Shown here in pieces: positions 50,488-59,322 of a stretch of DNA of 64,000 bases. Made by a program: the position numbers and the translations under genes. The stretch comes from an uncultured Porphyromonadaceae bacterium (GTDB lineage: Bacteria; Bacteroidota; Bacteroidia; Bacteroidales; Muribaculaceae), in NCBI GenBank assembly GCA_902489275.1, contig CABTZK010000003.1, positions 102,402 to 166,401 on the forward strand. The letters are read 5' to 3'. Each line of letters begins with the position of its first letter. The stretch's first letter is position 1. Below the pieces are notes generated by a model that was not told the origin of the DNA, did not search any database, and was given only the letters and a program-made list of their open reading frames with translations.

Positions 50488-51603
50488 TTAGAAACCCACA
50501 TTCACGTGGCGTGAGCCTGACGGCGTGGGAACTGACTCGGTCCACTTGGCGTTGTCTCCTTGCGTGGATATGACAATATTGTAGAAAGTGGTTCGATTAG
50601 GTTTCACAAGCACTTCTTGCGAGCTCACCCCCTCAATCTCAATGGCATACTTGCCCGCGCGAAGTCCCGAGAAGATGTAGAAGCCGTTGTTATAGTTATC
50701 GGTATGGTAGGACTGCAGCTCCCGGTCGCGCGCGTCGTTCAAGAGGACGTAGATGTCGTTGGCCGGCTGCAACTTGTCGTTCCCAAATGCTATCACGTTG
50801 CGGCCGCGTGGCTTGTCAAATCTCACTGTGCCCGCGACAACGCCTTTGCTGTAGCCCGAGCGATTGAAGAACTCGTCGAGCGACAAGCTGTGGGTCCAGG
50901 CGGCAAGCCAGCTGTAGCTTTTGTTTTTGAAGCGTTCACGCTCGGGAATATAGTCATGAAACGAGGTTTCGACGAGGATGCCGGGAATCTTGTTCCAGCG
51001 CAGCACGCCCAGCCCCACGCCGTAGCCCCAATTGTAGAAGCTCCAGTCGCCTTTGGTCAAGCCGCTGCGGGTCCACTCGGTGGCGTTCATGTGATAGAGG
51101 TTGCGAGTCACGATTTCGCCCAGCTCGCGGCTGCCCTCCATCACGGGGCGGTTGTCGTAGCCGCGGAAAAGCGCCAGCGGGAAGTTGGCTCGGCGCGAGG
51201 TTCCCGTGTCATTGCTATGGATGGCAAAAAACACGTCGGCGCCGCTGTTGAGGGCCAGCTGGCTAATTTCAAACAAAGCCAGGTCGTCGGCGCTGGTGTT
51301 GTTGTAGCGCGAGGTATAGACTTCGTAGCCCTTCTCGCGCAAAATCGTTAGCAGTGCCTCGCCCTCGGCCAGGTTGCTGTCGCTCTCGTAATAGGGGATC
51401 TTCGTCCCTGTCCCCTCGTTGTAGAATGGCTCTGGCCGGTCGTTGCTGTCATGGCCTCCGTGTCCTGGGTTAATGAACACGCGGGGCTTGATGATGTTTT
51501 GCTGGTGTCTCTTGGGCTTGGGCTCAGGAACGTTTTCCCCGCTGGTTGAAATGCCAGCAAGCAATGCGACTGTCAGCGAGAGGATAAATTTCGATATGTT
51601 CAT
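50488..51603 (-). CDS. Secreted N-acetylmuramoyl-L-alanine amidase (cassette copy 2)
   Basis: A 371-residue exported enzyme (signal peptide, possible cleavage near AGISTSG). The amidase_3 domain has FINPGHGGHDSNDRP, ESDSNLAEGEAL, FFAIHSND and the catalytic-Glu region GILVETSFHDYIPERERF. A carboxypeptidase-like Ig domain follows (VAGTVRFDKPRGRNVI to about 345). It lacks the large beta domains and the T9SS tail present on copy 1. The shared SFHDYxPE motif, in place of the usual F-[IL]-SNP, groups both amidases in one subfamily. It follows the propeller gene by 18 bases. Confidence 0.88.
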   Translation of the reverse strand: MNISKFILSLTVALLAGISTSGENVPEPKPKRHQQNIIKPRVFINPGHGGHDSNDRPEPFYNEGTGTKIPYYESDSNLAEGEALLTILREKGYEVYTSRYNNTSADDLALFEISQLALNSGADVFFAIHSNDTGTSRRANFPLALFRGYDNRPVMEGSRELGEIVTRNLYHMNATEWTRSGLTKGDWSFYNWGYGVGLGVLRWNKIPGILVETSFHDYIPERERFKNKSYSWLAAWTHSLSLDEFFNRSGYSKGVVAGTVRFDKPRGRNVIAFGNDKLQPANDIYVLLNDARDRELQSYHTDNYNNGFYIFSGLRAGKYAIEIEGVSSQEVLVKPNRTTFYNIVISTQGDNAKWTESVPTPSGSRHVNVGF

Positions 51604-51621
51604 TGGTGGGTCTTGGTTTCA

Positions 51622-52569
51622 CTATTGTTCTTCTGTAATGATTTCAGGCTCTGTGGTCTCAACGACGACTGGACGTGAGCCGTCGTCATAGCCTTCCTCT
51701 CCGCGCAAGGCGATGGTCATCACGGTCACACTTCCGCCCTTTGTCGTGTAAGTAATATATTTCCCACTCACGGCAGGCATCATCACCGAGTCGCTGGCCA
51801 GTGTCATTTGCTCGCTTCCATCGGCTTTCATCAACAAGATTTTGTAGCCGTGAGTCTGCACAATCTGGTAGTCGTTGTCATACCAGCAAGGCATGATGTA
51901 TTGCGTGCTTGTGTGCCACAAAACCCTGCCGCTTTCGGCATCCACGACATACAGCCCCTTGCCAGCCGCCTCCATGACCACTTTCTTGCCATCGGGCGAG
52001 ATACTCGACCACAAGTAGCCCACGCAGCCTTTAACGGGTTGGAATGTGCGTTTCCGACCATTTTTGATCACATACAAGCGAGCGCCAAGTGTCCAGCAGA
52101 AAGTGCCTGCATTGGCCTCGTTCCACTGCTTGGTTTCGCCCACGGCTGTCATGCCGTGGGTGCCCTGAATCGCATGCACGGCCCCATGTTGCCCACTCAA
52201 CACGACGCGGTCTTGGCCTGTGGTGGGGTCGTACTCATGAACCGACCTGAAAACCAAGTGATCGGAGTTGGATTTCATGGTCACATAATAGACTTTTCCC
52301 TCCTTGCTGAAACGTGCCTCAAATCCTGGGTAGTCGTCATTGGAAATCGTTGTGCGCTGCCCGCTCTCGATGTCGTAGAGGTAGAGTGTGCGCCCCTCGG
52401 TCTCGCTGTAGATGACCTGTGTCCCCTGGTAGTTTACTTGGGGAAAAAAGCCGTTACTGCTCGTGATGCTTTTGGTCGAGGTGATGGAGGCAATGCGCTG
52501 GGCTTGCGCACTGCAACCCATTGCCACGATACAGCAAAAAGCAACGAGTGAAGTTGTGAATTTGTTCAT
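51622..52569 (-). CDS. Secreted beta-propeller protein (cassette copy 2)
   Basis: A 315-residue exported protein (signal peptide ending MGCSAQA). Propeller repeats include VIYSETEGRTLYLYDIESG, KVYYVTMKSNSDHLVFRSV, GYLWSSISPDGKKVVMEAAG and MPCWYDNDYQIVQT, all aligning with copy 1. It has an extra acidic tail (VVVETTEPEIITEEQ). It is probably a periplasmic or surface partner of the adjacent amidase. Confidence 0.75.
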   Translation of the reverse strand: MNKFTTSLVAFCCIVAMGCSAQAQRIASITSTKSITSSNGFFPQVNYQGTQVIYSETEGRTLYLYDIESGQRTTISNDDYPGFEARFSKEGKVYYVTMKSNSDHLVFRSVHEYDPTTGQDRVVLSGQHGAVHAIQGTHGMTAVGETKQWNEANAGTFCWTLGARLYVIKNGRKRTFQPVKGCVGYLWSSISPDGKKVVMEAAGKGLYVVDAESGRVLWHTSTQYIMPCWYDNDYQIVQTHGYKILLMKADGSEQMTLASDSVMMPAVSGKYITYTTKGGSVTVMTIALRGEEGYDDGSRPVVVETTEPEIITEEQ

Positions 52570-52603
52570 GTGCGAGTGTTATATAGTCACTTTTAAGAAC
52601 CTG

Positions 52604-52635
52604 CAAAATTACAAAAAAGCGCCAATATCCACAAG
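52604..52635 (-). promoter_or_regulatory. Promoter of propeller-amidase cassette copy 2
   Basis: On the minus strand, CTTG (52635-52632), a 20-base spacer and TAATTTTG (52611-52604). The arrangement mirrors the promoter of copy 1. Confidence 0.55.
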
Positions 52636-52759
52636 CGATTTCAAGCGTAGTACACTATCTTAACGCATTTTATAACTCTTTAAGTTACCTTGCCCAGGGA
52701 TGGCTGTCGCAGGGCTTGTGCCCCGTTGCCGGGAGCATAGGGTGGGGGAAGGCGGCAGG

Positions 52760-53254
52760 TCAACGCATCTTGTTGATTTGCGCAATCAATTCGGGACTGA
52801 GTCCCGTGGGCAGGTAGTCGGTCATGTCTTTGCCATATTTAAACCACTCGCGCACAATCGTGCTGGAAATGTGGCTGTATTCGGGCAAGGTGTAAAGCAG
52901 AATCGTCTCGATGCCCGAAAAACGGCGATTGACATCGGCAATGCTCATCTCGTATTCGTAGTCTTGAACCGTGCGCACGCCGCGCAGCAAAGCGCAGGCG
53001 CCAACCTCCTTGGCCACGTTGATGGTGAGGCCCTCGCTCGACAATACGCGCACACGCGGCTGCTTGCTGAAGGCGCATTCGATGATGCGCTGCCGCATCT
53101 CGAATGGGAAAAGCCCCTTTTTAGCGTGGTTGCGAACCACGAGAATGACCACCTCGTCAAAGATGGTGAGCGCGCGTTCCACGATGGATTGGTGCCCGCG
53201 TGTGAATGGGTCAAATGACCCTTGGAACAAGGCTATTTTCTTCTCTTCTGTCAT
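52760..53254 (-). CDS. coaD: Phosphopantetheine adenylyltransferase
   Basis: A 164-residue nucleotidyltransferase that makes dephospho-CoA. Visible are the start FQGSFDPFTRGHQSIVERAL with the (T/H)xGH motif, LVVRNHAKKGLF and the C-terminal YSHISSTIVREW signature. It follows parE by 35 bases, a common adjacency in Bacteroidales. Confidence 0.96.
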   Translation of the reverse strand: MTEEKKIALFQGSFDPFTRGHQSIVERALTIFDEVVILVVRNHAKKGLFPFEMRQRIIECAFSKQPRVRVLSSEGLTINVAKEVGACALLRGVRTVQDYEYEMSIADVNRRFSGIETILLYTLPEYSHISSTIVREWFKYGKDMTDYLPTGLSPELIAQINKMR

Positions 53255-53289
53255 GTTGCTCTACTATGGTGTGCTTTGTTTGTTCTGCC

Positions 53290-55266
53290 TCAATGCGCGG
53301 TGATGTCTTCATTGTCTTCGATGACAAGGTTGTTCACAATAAACTCTTGGCGCTCCATTGTGTTGCTGCCCATGTAGAAGGCCAGCATCTGCTTCGCCGA
53401 GTCCTCTTTGCGCAGATGGATGCGGTCAAGGCGCATCTCGGGGCCAATGAATTCGGCAAACTCATCGGGGTTAATTTCACCAAGGCCTTTGAAGCGTGTG
53501 ATCTCGGCATTGGCGCCCAGTTTGTCAATCGCTGCCAAGCGCTCCTCGTCGCTGTAGCAATAGTAGGTTTCGGGTTTGGCGATTTTCCTGTTTTTGCCAG
53601 CAGGTCGGCTCTTGCGCTTGGCCTCTTTGCGATTCCTCACTCTGAATAGGGGCGTTTGCAAGATGTAGAGGTGTCCTGTCCTGATCAGCTCTGGGTGAAA
53701 CTGGAGAAAGTAGGTGAGTAGCAGCAGTCTGATGTGCATGCCGTCGACATCGGCATCGGTGGCCACAATCACTTTGTTGTAGCGCAGCCCGTCGATGCCG
53801 TCCTCGATGTTGAGCGCTGCTTGAAGAAGGCCGAACTCCTCGTTTTGAACCACGGTGGCGGGCTGTAGCCCGTAGGTGTTCAGTGGCTTGCCGCGCAGCG
53901 AGAACACAGCTTGGGTCTCGGTATCTCTAATTTTAGTGATCGAGCCGCTAGCCGAAAGGCCCTCGGTGATGAAAATCGAGGTCTCTTCGCGGCGGTCATT
54001 GTCCTTGGGTGCGCGAGCATCGTTGAAGTGCACACGGCAGTCACGCAACTTGCTGTTGTTCAGGGCCACTTTCTTGGAGCGCTCGCGTGCCAGTTTGGTC
54101 ACGCCGGCAATGGCCTTTCGATTCTTTTCACTCTCTTGAATCTTTTTGAGCAGCACGTCGGCAGTGGCCGCATCCTTGTGCAAGTAGTCATCGAGTTCCT
54201 TTTTGATGAAGTCGTTGATAAACTTGTAGATGGTGGGGCCGTCTTTCCACATGATGCTGCTGCCTAACTTGATTTTAGTTTGTGACTCAAAGATAGGCTC
54301 CTCAACCTTGATGCTGATGGCTGCCACGATGCCGTTGCGAATGTCGCTATACTCGAAGTTCTTGCCAAAGAAATCCTTGATTGTGCGCGACAGCGCCTCG
54401 CGGAAAGCCGTTTGGTGCGTGCCGCCTTGGGTGGTGTGCTGGCCGTTGACAAACGAGTAGAACTCCTCGCCCAATTGTGTCGCATGGGTCATCACAACCT
54501 CAATGTCGTCGCTCTTGAAGTGGATGGGAGGGTAGAGCGGGTCGTTGGTCATGTTTTCCCTCACCAAGTCGAGCAAGCCATTGCGGGAAAGGTACTTCTT
54601 TCCGTTATAGACAAGAGTCAGGCCGGTGTTGAGGAAAGAATAGTTCTTCACCATCGTCTCGATAATGTCTTCATGGAACTCATAGTTCTTAAAGATGCTG
54701 TTATCGGGTGTGAAGCGCACGAGCGTGCCGTTTTCCTCGCCAGGCTGCGCGGCGACGATGCCACTTCTGTGCTTCGTGATGCCTTGCTCATAGCTGACGC
54801 TGGCACACTGCCCATCGCGCACCGAGCAAATGTAGAAGTTGCTCGACAAGGCATTTACAGCCTTGATGCCTATCCCGTTAAGGCCCACACTGCGCTTGTA
54901 GCTCTTGGTGTTGTATTTGGCGCTCGTGTTCATTCTGCTCGACGCGTCTTCCACCTGGTCCAGGGGGATGCCGCGCCCGTAGTCGCGAATCGTCACCGTG
55001 CCTCCAGCCTCGTCGATAGTGATGGTGGGCAACTTGGCGAATCCGGTATTAAACTCGTCGATGCTATTGTCGATGACTTCTTTCATCAGCACATAGATGC
55101 CGTCATCGTTCTGCTTGCCATCGCCGAGTTTGCCAATATACATGCCCGGGCGCTGGCGAATGTGCGTATGCCACGTGAGCGTCTCCAATTTATCATATCC
55201 GCCAAAGTCGCTGCTTTCCCTTTCGTCACGCCAACGGTCATCTTTCCGTTCAAGTTCTTCTGCCAT
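53290..55266 (-). CDS. parE: DNA topoisomerase IV subunit B / GyrB-like
   Basis: A 658-residue type IIA topoisomerase ATPase subunit. The GHKL ATPase domain has KEVIDNSIDEF, DYGRGIPLD and GLNGIGIKAVNALS; the transducer follows; the Toprim domain has FITEGLSASGS (E of the metal site) and DADVDGMHIRLLLLTYFLQ. The C-terminal region includes a Lys/Arg-rich insert (RNRKEAKRKSRPAGKNRK). ParE is favoured over GyrB by the coaD context and insert, but the two cannot be told apart with certainty. The minus -7 box TAACTTTG is at 55303-55310. Confidence 0.9.
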   Translation of the reverse strand: MAEELERKDDRWRDERESSDFGGYDKLETLTWHTHIRQRPGMYIGKLGDGKQNDDGIYVLMKEVIDNSIDEFNTGFAKLPTITIDEAGGTVTIRDYGRGIPLDQVEDASSRMNTSAKYNTKSYKRSVGLNGIGIKAVNALSSNFYICSVRDGQCASVSYEQGITKHRSGIVAAQPGEENGTLVRFTPDNSIFKNYEFHEDIIETMVKNYSFLNTGLTLVYNGKKYLSRNGLLDLVRENMTNDPLYPPIHFKSDDIEVVMTHATQLGEEFYSFVNGQHTTQGGTHQTAFREALSRTIKDFFGKNFEYSDIRNGIVAAISIKVEEPIFESQTKIKLGSSIMWKDGPTIYKFINDFIKKELDDYLHKDAATADVLLKKIQESEKNRKAIAGVTKLARERSKKVALNNSKLRDCRVHFNDARAPKDNDRREETSIFITEGLSASGSITKIRDTETQAVFSLRGKPLNTYGLQPATVVQNEEFGLLQAALNIEDGIDGLRYNKVIVATDADVDGMHIRLLLLTYFLQFHPELIRTGHLYILQTPLFRVRNRKEAKRKSRPAGKNRKIAKPETYYCYSDEERLAAIDKLGANAEITRFKGLGEINPDEFAEFIGPEMRLDRIHLRKEDSAKQMLAFYMGSNTMERQEFIVNNLVIEDNEDITAH

Positions 55267-55394
55267 GAGTTGAATTTCTGAATTTTTCAAGTTTTGATTC
55301 CACAAAGTTAGTGATTTTTTCTGAAAACCTTGTTGACTTTCCCTCTTTTGGCAAAATTAAGGGCAATGACTTCCCAAAAGAAGATTTTTTATTG

Positions 55395-55402
55395 TACTTT
55401 TG
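55395..55402 (+). promoter_or_regulatory. -7 box of the S41 protease
   Basis: TACTTTTG matches the consensus. The ATG lies 56 bases downstream. No -33 TTTG is at the right distance. Confidence 0.45.
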
Positions 55403-55457
55403 TCATGATTTTCAAAAAGGAGTTTGCTCCTGCACTGACAAAAAAGAGAGGAAATAT

Positions 55458-57131
55458 ATGCGAAAAATTGGATTGTTATTACTTGCTGCGCTTCTTTCGA
55501 CTGTGGCTACCGCCCAGCGGCTTGACAATGAGCAAGCGAAACTGCTCAACGCCATGTGGGCCATTCAAAATCTATACGTCGATAGTGTGAACGAGGGGCA
55601 GATGGTTGAAAATGCCATCAATGGCGTGCTTGAGAAACTGGACCCTCACTCCTCTTATACCAATGCCAAAGAGACAAAAGAGCTGGAAGAGCCCTTGCAG
55701 GGCGAGTTCAGCGGCATCGGCATTCAGTTTAATATGAAAAAGGACACGCTCTATGTGATTCAGACCATTGCAGGCGGTCCGTCGGAGCGCGTCGGGCTTC
55801 TGCCAGGCGACCGCATCATCGATGTAAACGACTCGACGATCGCGGGGGTTAAAATCAAGAACAGTGAAATCCAGAAGAAGCTGCGAGGCACGAAAGGCAC
55901 GAAAGTCACGGTGAAAGTCAAGCGTGGCGACAGCCCGAAGCTGATAACCTTTGTCATTACCCGTGATAAGATACCCCTGCACAGTGTCGAAGCCTGCTAT
56001 ATGCTCGATGACGCGAAAACGGGCTATATCAAGATCTCCTCCTTTGGGCAAAAGACTTATGAGGAAATGATGGAGGCCTTGGGCAAACTCACCAAGCAGG
56101 GGATGCGGCAAGTCATTATCGACTTGAGCGACAACGGGGGCGGCTATCTGAATGCCGCTATTGAAATGAGCAATGAGTTCCTCGACCGTGACCAGATGAT
56201 TGTCTACACGCAAGGCGACAAGCAGCCGCGCAGCGAGGCCAAAGCCAATGGCTGGGGACGTTATAAAGACTTGAAAATGGCTATTATCGTGAGCCAGTTC
56301 AGCGCTTCGGCAGCCGAAATTTTCGCGGGTGCGATGCAGGATTGGGACCGCGCTGTGGTGGTGGGACGCCGCACGTTTGCCAAGGGGCTTGTCCAGCGCC
56401 CAGTGCGATTTAACGACAACTCGATGATGCGCCTCACCGTGGCGCGCTACTACACGCCCTCGGGGCGGTGCATCCAGAAGCCCTATACCAAAGGCAACAA
56501 GAAATCCTACGACGAGGATATCATCAATCGCTCCAAGGATGGGGAATACTATCACCTCGACAGCATCCAGTTCAACGACTCGCTGCGCTATGCCACGTTG
56601 AAGAACAAGCGCGTGATTTATGGCGGTGGAGGCATTATGCCCGACATCTTTGTGCCTGTAGACACGAGCGAGTACACCATCTACTATCGCGACATGCTTG
56701 CCAAAGGGATTATCTACCAGCATGCGCTGGACTATGTTGACAAGCATCGCGACAAGCTCAAATCACGCTATGCGACAATACCCGCATTCAAGAAAAAATT
56801 CAACCTCACAGAGGCCGACATGAAAGAGTTTGTGGCAGCAGGAGAAAAGGAGAAAGTGACCTATAATGCCAAGCAGTACAAGACCAGCGAACAGCTTTTC
56901 CGCGACATTCTCAAGGGTTTGATTGCGCGCGATCTGTTTAGTGATCCTGGCGCTTACAGCCAAATGTTGACCCCGCGCAACAAGGACTTGCAGGAGGCCA
57001 TCAAGGTGCTGGCCGACGATGCGAGATTTGCCAGCCTGCTCACGTATGGCAACCCCGAGTATGAGAAAATCGTGGAAAAGCGCAAGGCACGGGCCGATGC
57101 CCAAAAGCTGGCAGCAAGCGATAAGAAATGA
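55458..57131 (+). CDS. S41-family C-terminal processing protease
   Basis: A 557-residue periplasmic serine protease (signal peptide ending VATAQ). A helical N-terminal part is followed by a PDZ domain (about 90-180: GEFSGIGIQFNMKKDTLYVI, SERVGLLPGDRIIDVNDS) and the S41 core (about 195-400). The core has the DNGGGYLNAAI motif, catalytic Ser in SQFSASAAEIFAGAMQDW and Lys in FAKGLVQRP. It is divergent from parE. ATG 55458 opens the signal peptide. The C-terminal 150 residues are a helical extension typical of this Bacteroidota subgroup. Confidence 0.93.
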   Translation: MRKIGLLLLAALLSTVATAQRLDNEQAKLLNAMWAIQNLYVDSVNEGQMVENAINGVLEKLDPHSSYTNAKETKELEEPLQGEFSGIGIQFNMKKDTLYVIQTIAGGPSERVGLLPGDRIIDVNDSTIAGVKIKNSEIQKKLRGTKGTKVTVKVKRGDSPKLITFVITRDKIPLHSVEACYMLDDAKTGYIKISSFGQKTYEEMMEALGKLTKQGMRQVIIDLSDNGGGYLNAAIEMSNEFLDRDQMIVYTQGDKQPRSEAKANGWGRYKDLKMAIIVSQFSASAAEIFAGAMQDWDRAVVVGRRTFAKGLVQRPVRFNDNSMMRLTVARYYTPSGRCIQKPYTKGNKKSYDEDIINRSKDGEYYHLDSIQFNDSLRYATLKNKRVIYGGGGIMPDIFVPVDTSEYTIYYRDMLAKGIIYQHALDYVDKHRDKLKSRYATIPAFKKKFNLTEADMKEFVAAGEKEKVTYNAKQYKTSEQLFRDILKGLIARDLFSDPGAYSQMLTPRNKDLQEAIKVLADDARFASLLTYGNPEYEKIVEKRKARADAQKLAASDKK

Positions 57132-57148
57132 CTTGCACAGGATGTGAA

Positions 57149-57187
57149 GAAAGGGTAATGTGTTAATTTTAAACACATTACCCTTTC
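57149..57187. terminator. Terminator between the protease and tRNA-Ser
   Basis: GAAAGGGTAATGTGTT pairs perfectly with AACACATTACCCTTTC around a short AT loop, ending in a pyrimidine-rich tract. It is symmetrical and can serve both convergent units. Confidence 0.8.
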
Positions 57188-57193
57188 AGTGTG

Positions 57194-57279
57194 CGGAAAG
57201 TGAGGGATTCGAACCCCCGGACCCAGAAAGGGTCAACGGTTTTCGAGACCGCCCCGATCGACCACTCCGGCAACTTTCC
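57194..57279 (-). tRNA. tRNA-Ser (anticodon CGA)
   Basis: An 86-base class II tRNA with acceptor GGAAAGT/ACTTTCC, anticodon loop around CTCGAAA, a long variable arm (TTGACCCTTTCTGGGTC) and T-loop GTTCGAA. The discriminator is G and no CCA is encoded (the DNA continues CACA), so CCA must be added by the cca product. Confidence 0.95.
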
Positions 57280-57308
57280 TTTTTCGGTCAATTTCGCGAT
57301 TGCGAGTG

Positions 57309-57340
57309 CAAAGGTAGGTAAATTTCACCGTTGTCGCAAA
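57309..57340 (-). promoter_or_regulatory. Promoter of tRNA-Ser
   Basis: On the minus strand, TTTG (57340-57337), a 20-base spacer and TACCTTTG (57316-57309), followed by CACTCGCAA. The -7 end and discriminator (CTTTGCACTCGCAA) are identical to those of tRNA-Met. Confidence 0.75.
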
Positions 57341-57403
57341 TTTTCAAGGCAAAAAAGCATCGAAGTTTGGTCACAGCGTTTCGACCATGGCCCTACGAAG
57401 CCC

Positions 57404-58048
57404 CTACAAATGAGACAGCAACCGGATGGCTGCTGGCGGGTCTTGCGCCTTGAACACGTAGTTGCCGGCCACGAGCACGTGGGCGCCGGCCTCGGCCAGT
57501 TGCTTGCCCGTCTCGGCATTCACGCCACCGTCGACTTCAATCATCGCATGGCTGCCCATCTCCTCGATAAGCGCCTGGGTTTCGCGCACTTTGCGCAGGC
57601 TGCCTGGAATGAATTTTTGCCCGCCAAAGCCTGGATTCACACTCATGATGAGTACCAAGTCAATGTCGGCAATGATTTCGCGCAGTGTGCCTACTGGGGT
57701 GGCAGGGTTGAGCGCCACGCCTGCTTTCATGCCGGTGTCATGGATTTGCTGCACCACGCGGTTCAAGTGCGTGCAGGCTTCGTAATGAACGGTCATCAAG
57801 GTTGCTCCGCAACCGGCGACTTGTTGCACAAACTTTTGTGGCTCCACAATCATCAGGTGCACGTCGAGTGGTTTCTTGCTAAGCCTTTGGATGTGCTTCA
57901 TCACGGGAAAGCCAAACGAGATGTTGGGCACAAACACGCCATCCATCACATCAATGTGGACATAATCGGCTAAACTCTCATTCACCATCTTCACGTCGTC
58001 AGCTAAGTTGCCAAAGTCTGCCGACAAGAGCGAGGGGGATACTTTCAT
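57404..58048 (-). CDS. rpe: Ribulose-phosphate 3-epimerase
   Basis: A 214-residue TIM-barrel enzyme of the pentose-phosphate pathway. Features are SPSLLSADFGNL, VHIDVMDGVFVPN, DVHLMI, the loop LIMSVNPGFGGQKFI and IEVDGGVN. It lies 39 bases downstream of dedA. Confidence 0.96.
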   Translation of the reverse strand: MKVSPSLLSADFGNLADDVKMVNESLADYVHIDVMDGVFVPNISFGFPVMKHIQRLSKKPLDVHLMIVEPQKFVQQVAGCGATLMTVHYEACTHLNRVVQQIHDTGMKAGVALNPATPVGTLREIIADIDLVLIMSVNPGFGGQKFIPGSLRKVRETQALIEEMGSHAMIEVDGGVNAETGKQLAEAGAHVLVAGNYVFKAQDPPAAIRLLSHL

Positions 58049-58087
58049 GTTTCAAGTTTTATTTTATAAGGTTTATTGTGTTCTGAA

Positions 58088-58816
58088 TCAGTGTTTGCGG
58101 GGACTCTTTTTTTTCATGCCTTGGTAGGCAAGATAGAGGATGATGAGCGCCAGGATGCCAAAGCCTCCCATGGTGAGGTACTTGTTGTTGGCCTCAAGCG
58201 CTTGGAACAGCTGTTCCTCGGGGAACTGGGTGCTCAGCCACCAGCCCAGCGCGGCCAACACTGCGTTCCAGATGCCAGCGCCCAGTGAGGTGTAGAGGAT
58301 AAACTTCCAAAAGTTCATACGCGCCAAGCCGGCAGGAATCGAAATGAGCTGGCGCACGGCTGGAATGAGCCGGCCAAAGAACGTGCCTGCCGCACCATGC
58401 TTGTCAAAGAACGCTTCGGCTTTTTCTACTTTTTCCTCGTCAATGAGGCACACGTGGCCCAGCCGGCTGTTGGCAAACTTGTAGACGATAGGGCGGCCAA
58501 GCCAAATGGAAAGCCCGTAGTTGATGACAGCGCCGACAAGAGCGCCGATGGTGGCTACGAAAACAACCATGGTCACATTCAAGTCGCCATTCTTCAACGC
58601 AAAATAGGCAGCTGGCGGCACGACAATTTCACTCGGGAATGGAATGAAAGAGCTCTCCACCGCCATGAGCAGAAGAATCACGCCATAGTTGATGTGCTCT
58701 CTGAACCAGGTGAACATCGTGAGCGCGTCAAGGTCGCGCATCAACCACACGATGGCGACGATTACAGCAAGTAGCGCTACCCCAATGGCAACAAGTTGAA
58801 CCGTGTCTTTTTTCAT
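58088..58816 (-). CDS. DedA-family membrane protein
   Basis: A 242-residue inner-membrane protein (VTT/SNARE-associated domain), with FIPFPSEIVVPPAAYFA, GALVGAVINYGLSIWLGRP and FFGRLIPAVRQLISIPAGLARM, the family's conserved GRFIPxxR motif. DedA proteins are needed for envelope homeostasis and probably move phospholipids. It ends in a basic tail KKKSPRKH. The minus -7 box TACCTTTG is at 58837-58844. Confidence 0.93.
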   Translation of the reverse strand: MKKDTVQLVAIGVALLAVIVAIVWLMRDLDALTMFTWFREHINYGVILLLMAVESSFIPFPSEIVVPPAAYFALKNGDLNVTMVVFVATIGALVGAVINYGLSIWLGRPIVYKFANSRLGHVCLIDEEKVEKAEAFFDKHGAAGTFFGRLIPAVRQLISIPAGLARMNFWKFILYTSLGAGIWNAVLAALGWWLSTQFPEEQLFQALEANNKYLTMGGFGILALIILYLAYQGMKKKSPRKH

Positions 58817-59036
58817 CAGTTGTCGTTTATTTTGCGCAAAGGTACTAAAAAGATTTCAGATGGCAGGCAGGCGCGGCGTGCTTTCTTAAAGGCAATGCGT
58901 GGTGCGCTGTTGAAAGCAAAAAAATCCGTCCGGAACGAGGAAATTAACTTTTGTTTTGATTGATGTGCAGCAGTTCGGCACACGGTGGCGCTTCTTTTGC
59001 AGCAGTAAAACGAAGTATTCATCATTTTTAATTGAA

Positions 59037-59243
59037 ATGATTATGAACAACAGCACACTCTTTTGGGCCTCATTGTGCATCGTCTTAGCCTCGCACTGGT
59101 ATGCGCTCTTTCTCGCCGGCTTGGGCTTTACCCTTCCTTTCCTGCTCTTTTCTTGCATCGAAAAACTCCAGGTCATTGCTCATCGCATTCTTGGTCACAG
59201 CACGGGCGTGAAAAATGACCATCCCGTTTCAAAAGCAGTATAA
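59037..59243 (+). CDS. Possible small membrane protein
   Basis: A 68-residue frame beginning MIMNNSTLFWASLCIVLASH, with one or two hydrophobic segments (about 9-45) and a hydrophilic end. It has no match that I recognise and no clear promoter box. It lies between dedA and the patatin gene in about 500 bases that otherwise hold only promoters, so a real small gene is possible but not shown. Confidence 0.35.
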   Translation: MIMNNSTLFWASLCIVLASHWYALFLAGLGFTLPFLLFSCIEKLQVIAHRILGHSTGVKNDHPVSKAV

Positions 59244-59280
59244 ACCCAAAAAAAATTGCGCAGTTTTGCAGGAATTTCAC

Positions 59281-59288
59281 TAATTTTG
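59281..59288 (+). promoter_or_regulatory. -7 box of the patatin-like gene
   Basis: TAATTTTG matches the consensus and lies 35 bases before the ATG. ATTG at 59255-59258 lies 22 bases upstream. Confidence 0.5.
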
Positions 59289-59322
59289 CGGTACACAAGA
59301 TTGATGATACTGCTTTTTCGTG

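Noticed and set aside
58886..59176. 96-codon minus-strand frame near dedA
   Set aside because: It overlaps the promoter region and the possible small plus-strand gene, with no signal peptide or recognisable motif.
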